Positions 60,207 through 64,000 of a DNA stretch of 64,000 nt are shown here, one piece after another (position 1 is the stretch's first letter; every line of letters starts with the position of its first letter). The translations under genes and the position numbers were made by a program. This DNA is from Spinacia oleracea. Lineage: Eukaryota > Streptophyta > Magnoliopsida > Caryophyllales > Amaranthaceae. A model generated the notes under the pieces. It did not search any database. It saw nothing but the letters and a program-made list of their open reading frames with translations, and had not been told where the DNA came from. The stretch is from positions 23,179,449 through 23,243,448 of the forward strand of contig NC_079491.1 of assembly GCF_020520425.1 (NCBI RefSeq), given 5' to 3'.

Positions 60207-61880
60207 TCCTCCTCACCAACGAAGCCCACCTCCCGCCAGCACTGCCCAACCACCACAACAACCCCCTTCTCGTATGACTACGCGTAGTCAACGCGGGATT
60301 TTTAAACCAAACTTGAAATACACAAGTCAAGCCTTGAGTGCCACCACCACTTCCATCTCTCCTATCCCTCGGAATCCCGTAAATGCATTAAATGACCAAA
60401 ATTGGAAAAATGCCATGCAAGATGAATATAATTCTCTAATTGATAGTAAGACTTGGGAGTTGGTCCCTCGTCTTTCCAATGCTAACATTATTCGATCTTT
60501 GTGGAATTTTCAGCATAAAAAGAAATCTGACCGTTCTTTTAAGAGGCATAAAGCCCGACTTGTAGGTGATGGCAGGTCTCAGCGGGAAGGCATTGATTGC
60601 GATGGAACTTTTAGTCCGATGGTCAAACCGGCAACTATTAGGGTGGTACTTACTATAGCTTTGTCTCTTTCTTGCCCAATTAATCAACTTGATGTCAAGA
60701 ATGCTTTCTTATATGGCAATTTGAATGAAACGGTGTATATGTATCAACCTTTGGGGTTCCGAGATCCGGCCAAGGCCGACCATGTGTGCCTCCTACGCAC
60801 ATCTCTTTATGACTTAAAAGCCCCACGGGTATGGTATCAACGTTTTGCTGAATATGTGGCCACTATTGGATTTTCACATAGTACTTTTGACAATTCTTTA
60901 TTAATTTATTGTTGTGGAAAGGACATTGCTTACATACTCTTGTATGTTGATGATATTATTCTAACTGCATCTTCAGACTCACTCCGACTTAGCATTATGT
61001 CTAAGTTGGCAACAGAATTTGCAATGAAAGATTTGGGTCCGTTGAGCTACTTCTTGGGAATTGTCGTCACCCGGAACAAAAACAGTATATTCATGTCTCA
61101 AAGCTCTTATGCAGAAGATATTCTTGAACGAGGAGTTATGTCACATTGCAAGCCTTGTCCCACTCCTGTTGATACAAAAGGCAAACTAAGTGCTAGTTCC
61201 GGCGTCCCATATGAAGACCCCACCAAATAACGACGTCTGGCAGGTGCCCTGCAATACTTGACACTCACTCGGTCGGACATCTCATATGCGGTTCAACAAG
61301 TTTGCTTATTCATGCATGATCCAAAAGTTGAGCATATGGATTGAAGCGTATTTTACGCTACATTGAGGTACATTAGATTTTGGCACACATTTATATAAAA
61401 CCTTTTTGCAATCACTACTAGCATACACAGATGCAGATTGGGGCGGTTGCCCGGACACTCGCCAGTCCACCTCCAGTATTGTGTATTTTTTGGTGACAAC
61501 TTAGTCTCTTGGTCTTCAAAACGGCAACCAACCATGTCCAAATCAAATGCCGAAGCTGAATATAGAGGTGTAGCAAACGTTGTCTCTGAATCTTGTTGGG
61601 TTCGAAATCTTTTACTTGAGCTTAAATGTCCTATTCATAAAGAAACCTTGGTTTACAGTGACAACGTCAGTGCTACCTACCTATCTGGAACCCGGTACAA
61701 CATCAACGTACTAAGCACATTGAAATGGACATTCACTTTGTTCGAGAAAAGGTTAGAAAAGGGGGAGTTCGTGCTTTACATGTTCCGTCCCGCTATCAAA
61801 TAGCGGACATTTTCACCAAAGGTCTTCCGCGCGTACTTTTTGATGATTTTCGAGACAGTCAAACCGTTCGTAAACCTACC
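60207..61880 (+). pseudogene. pol: Copia pol fragment: linker, RT, RNase H
   Basis: The frame is open from the junction at 60207. It gives a Pro-rich integrase-RT linker (PPHQRSPPPASTAQ, MTTRSQRGIFKP), then RT (NAMQDEYNSLIDSKTWELV, LDVKNAFLYGNL, catalytic YVDDIILTASS, KDLGPLSYFLGI). It stops at TAA 61228-61230 (DPTK-stop). RNase H continues in shifted frames: [20 protein letters not shown], then after a frameshift SKSNAEAEYRGVANV with the catalytic-type E and later D residues. Gag, protease and integrase are absent, since the Athila-type element interrupts here. Confidence 0.92.
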
Positions 61881-61898
61881 GCTTCGACTGCGGGGGTG

Positions 61899-62087
61899 TG
61901 ATAGACTATATGTAAATATCTTTTAGTCAAAGATCTTGCAAAATTACGGTTAGCATACAATTAGGCATAGAATAATTTTATCAAATAATTTCCTAGTCTC
62001 TAGCCTAGAATTACATTGGTACAATTTGTATATTAACCTTCCTGATCAATGAGAACGGCACACAAAACAATTCTCTCTATTCTCACA
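61899..62087 (+). repeat. Short 3' LTR of the copia fragment
   Basis: Follows the polypurine tract TGCGGGGGTG. Starts TGATAGACTATATG and probably ends at TTCTCACA, about 190 bp. The 5' LTR is not in the window, so the end is uncertain. Confidence 0.55.
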
Positions 62088-62120
62088 TTATGTACTCTTT
62101 GAAAACAAAATACTCCGTAT

Positions 62121-62438
62121 CATGGTTATTAAAATCGCGATTCAAATAGTAGATTCGACTATTGAAATATGGTTCTATGATTAAATTTACGATTTTAAAC
62201 GATTCTACTCTCTTTTTTTTACTAGCGAAAACCTCGTGAATTTGAATCATGCATGTTGAATAAGTTACTAATATATAAATATAGTCAATTATTGCTAGCT
62301 AGTAAACAACTATATACCTAAGAATAAAATCTTGATTATACTTGTTCGTAGAATCTTACAATTCCACGACTCGATTTTACGATTCGATTCTATTAGTCTT
62401 TTCTGATTCAAAGTAAAGTCATAATTTTGATAACCTTG
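62121..62438. mobile_element. hAT-type MITE with 8-bp target duplication
   Basis: CTCCGTAT occurs at 62113-62120 and 62439-62446. The 318-bp interior begins CATGGTTATTAAAATCGCG and ends with the complement of CAAGGTTATCAAAATTATGA. The 8-bp duplication and CA..GGTTAT ends fit hAT elements. Confidence 0.8.
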
Positions 62439-62446
62439 CTCCGTAT

Positions 62447-62693
62447 TTCCAAAATCTTCGCTTTAAGCTTCTTTAATGCAAAACACACATCTTCAATCTA
62501 GTATATGGAGTACATATATTCTAACAATTTTTTTGTTTTTGTTTTTTTGGTTCTACGGCGAGAAGTTCTCACCGCCTTCGACGAATAGATTATTGTCCCA
62601 CGAGAGTTTGTATGGGTACCTTTATGGATAACATCCCTCCCAGCTAAGGTTTTTTCCATGCCCAAAGTTCGATCACAAGAGCTTGGTTAAGTA
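62447..62693. other. Unassigned spacer
   Basis: No gene supported. 62555-62690 has a TACGGCGAGAAGTTCTCACCG palindrome-like word and coding-like composition in one frame, but no recognised protein. Confidence 0.35.
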
Positions 62694-63703
62694 TGAAGGA
62701 AATATGTCCTTCACCCAAGGTGCATAAAGTCTAATACCAAGGTTCAGATTAATTGCGAACAATTAATTCAGTGAGATCAAGTGATCGGAACAGCTAGCTG
62801 GAGCAATGCTTCCGATCAGTGAGTTCTAATGGATATTGAACTCACAACTTACTCTTGACTGAACCTACAAGGTCACACCAATGACACGTAACAGATCACC
62901 GGATTAAATGAATCGGAAATTCATTTAATAGCTTTTCGGGATTTAAGTTGGAAACGTATTATACGATACGACCTTGCATCGGAATCGTATATCGTATCGC
63001 GAATATTCGTAAGCTAGGCAAAACGAATAAATCGTATTGTACGACGGTGATTCGTCGTATACGAAACGATAAATAATATATCGGAAATATATTAAACGCG
63101 GATACGAGGAGCGGCCCACGAGCCGAGTGCACGAAGCACTCAAGGCCCATGGGCGCGCGCGCTAGGCAAGCAAGCAAGGAGACACAACAGCGTTGGCCCA
63201 TGGCCGAGCAGCTGTGTGCGCGCGCGGGCCAAGACCACGACACAGCAGCAGCAGCGCGGCCCACGGCCCAGCTCGCTGTGCGTGTCCGTGTGATGCTGCG
63301 CGGGCTTGCTAGCCGACCTTGCCTTATGGCTTGGTCGGTTAGTAAGGTTATGTAAATAAACTTGTGACCTAATTTCCAACTTACTGCAATCACAATTCAG
63401 ATTACTCAAAAAACCCTAGAGACACAGAGAACCCTAATTCTCTCTGTGCCTCCAAAGTGAGTTCTTCCCAAAAAGAAAAGTATCTTGATTAATTGTCTAA
63501 GCTACGATTATCAAGACGGATCTGATCGTGTCGGTGAACCAAGTAGAGGAACGACAATTGGAGTTCTTTGTTCGTGTTCGTTGACGGATTATTGTGGAAA
63601 ACACGCTTCGAATGTATGTATGCTTAATCTGTGCTTTATACATGTTTCCTGGCTTTGGGGATTGTTCCGCACATGTTATTATGTTTAACTGTATTCCCCT
63701 ACA
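62694..63703 (+). repeat. 5' LTR of a copia-type element extending past the right edge
   Basis: Starts TGAAGGAAATATGTCC and ends CCCCTACA, one base before a PBS. Shares its first part and overall order with the minus-strand relic at 21113-22081. Contains a GC-rich block with GGCCCATGGGCGCGCGCGC near 63140-63170. Confidence 0.8.
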
Positions 63704-63704
63704 G

Positions 63705-63717
63705 TGGTATCAGAGCC
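63705..63717 (+). promoter_or_regulatory. Perfect initiator-Met primer-binding site
   Basis: TGGTATCAGAGCC directly after the LTR and one G. It is the best-preserved PBS in the window, suggesting this element is comparatively young. Confidence 0.9.
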
Positions 63718-64000
63718 TTATGTATTCAAAGCATGAATTAGCATGATTATTATTGTTTTTGCATTGTCAAAATTTTTGGAATTTTTGTTGATTATTCGGA
63801 ATTTTTTCGAATTATCGGATTAATTGCGAAATTGGCAGTTCCGAATCAAAAATCTTCGCTTTTTCGATTTTTAAAACCCTAATCTGATGGAAAACGATTT
63901 TCTAAGATCAACTCATGAGAATAGAATTGCGAAAACAGGCCTCGAAGCATCAGCTTTTGGACGTTTTTGTTAATTTTTTATTAAAAATTAAATGTGTCGG
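63718..64000 (+). other. Leader of the copia element, cut by the window edge
   Basis: AT-rich untranslated sequence. Gag is expected to start beyond the window; no ORF has yet begun. Confidence 0.5.

Overview
This is a stretch of nuclear DNA from a flowering plant. It is AT-rich, with three intron-bearing plant-type genes embedded in nested LTR retrotransposons and small TIR elements. The gene families (A1 aspartic protease-like, TPD1-like, a 'cardiomyopathy-associated'-type plant protein) and the chromovirus/Athila/copia mix fit a eudicot. My guess is Caryophyllales (Amaranthaceae-like), but nothing in the window proves this.

Layout. 1-9613: a minus-strand Ty3/Gypsy chromovirus of Tekay/Del type. 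Its gag-pol runs off the left edge and carries only two visible nonsense codons. It has an extra acidic ORF before gag, a primer-binding site and a 2.7 kb LTR, and it sits inside a fragment of a related LTR. 9614-12371: AT-rich DNA with a TIR element. 12372-19210: a two-exon minus-strand gene for a roughly 1,940-residue, acidic, membrane-anchored plant protein. 19211-23843: its leader, a Stowaway MITE, a tandem duplication, a copia LTR relic, a SINE-like relic and degenerate repeats. 23844-26602: a solo chromovirus LTR with a perfect 5-bp target duplication (ATATC). 26603-32393: two TIR elements, one a 2.6 kb Mutator-like element with a symmetric 9-bp target duplication, plus a GATCTGAT-rich repeat.

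32394-43854: a ten-exon plus-strand gene for a pepsin-like aspartic protease of the plant ASPL2/A39 type. All splice junctions and phases close on a 520-aa product. Its second catalytic motif reads DIGT instead of D[ST]GT. Three small MITEs lie in or near this gene. 45535-46735: a minus-strand two-exon gene for a small secreted TPD1-like cysteine-rich protein, with a Harbinger-type MITE in its intron.

47380-62087: a three-level nest. A copia element is interrupted in its integrase-RT linker by an Athila/Tat-type element, which is interrupted by a chromovirus. That innermost element has a badly decayed interior but two nearly identical 2,863-bp LTRs. The 47 bp of host flank before the first LTR are repeated before the second, so this is probably a local duplication rather than a simple insertion. 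62088-64000: a hAT-type MITE with a perfect 8-bp target duplication, then the 5' LTR and perfect initiator-Met primer-binding site of another copia element that continues past the right edge.

The three host genes show no sign of working together. The least conventional signals are the pre-gag accessory ORFs of the chromoviruses, the duplicated LTR-plus-flank structure, the motif-dense Mutator-like element and the altered protease active site.
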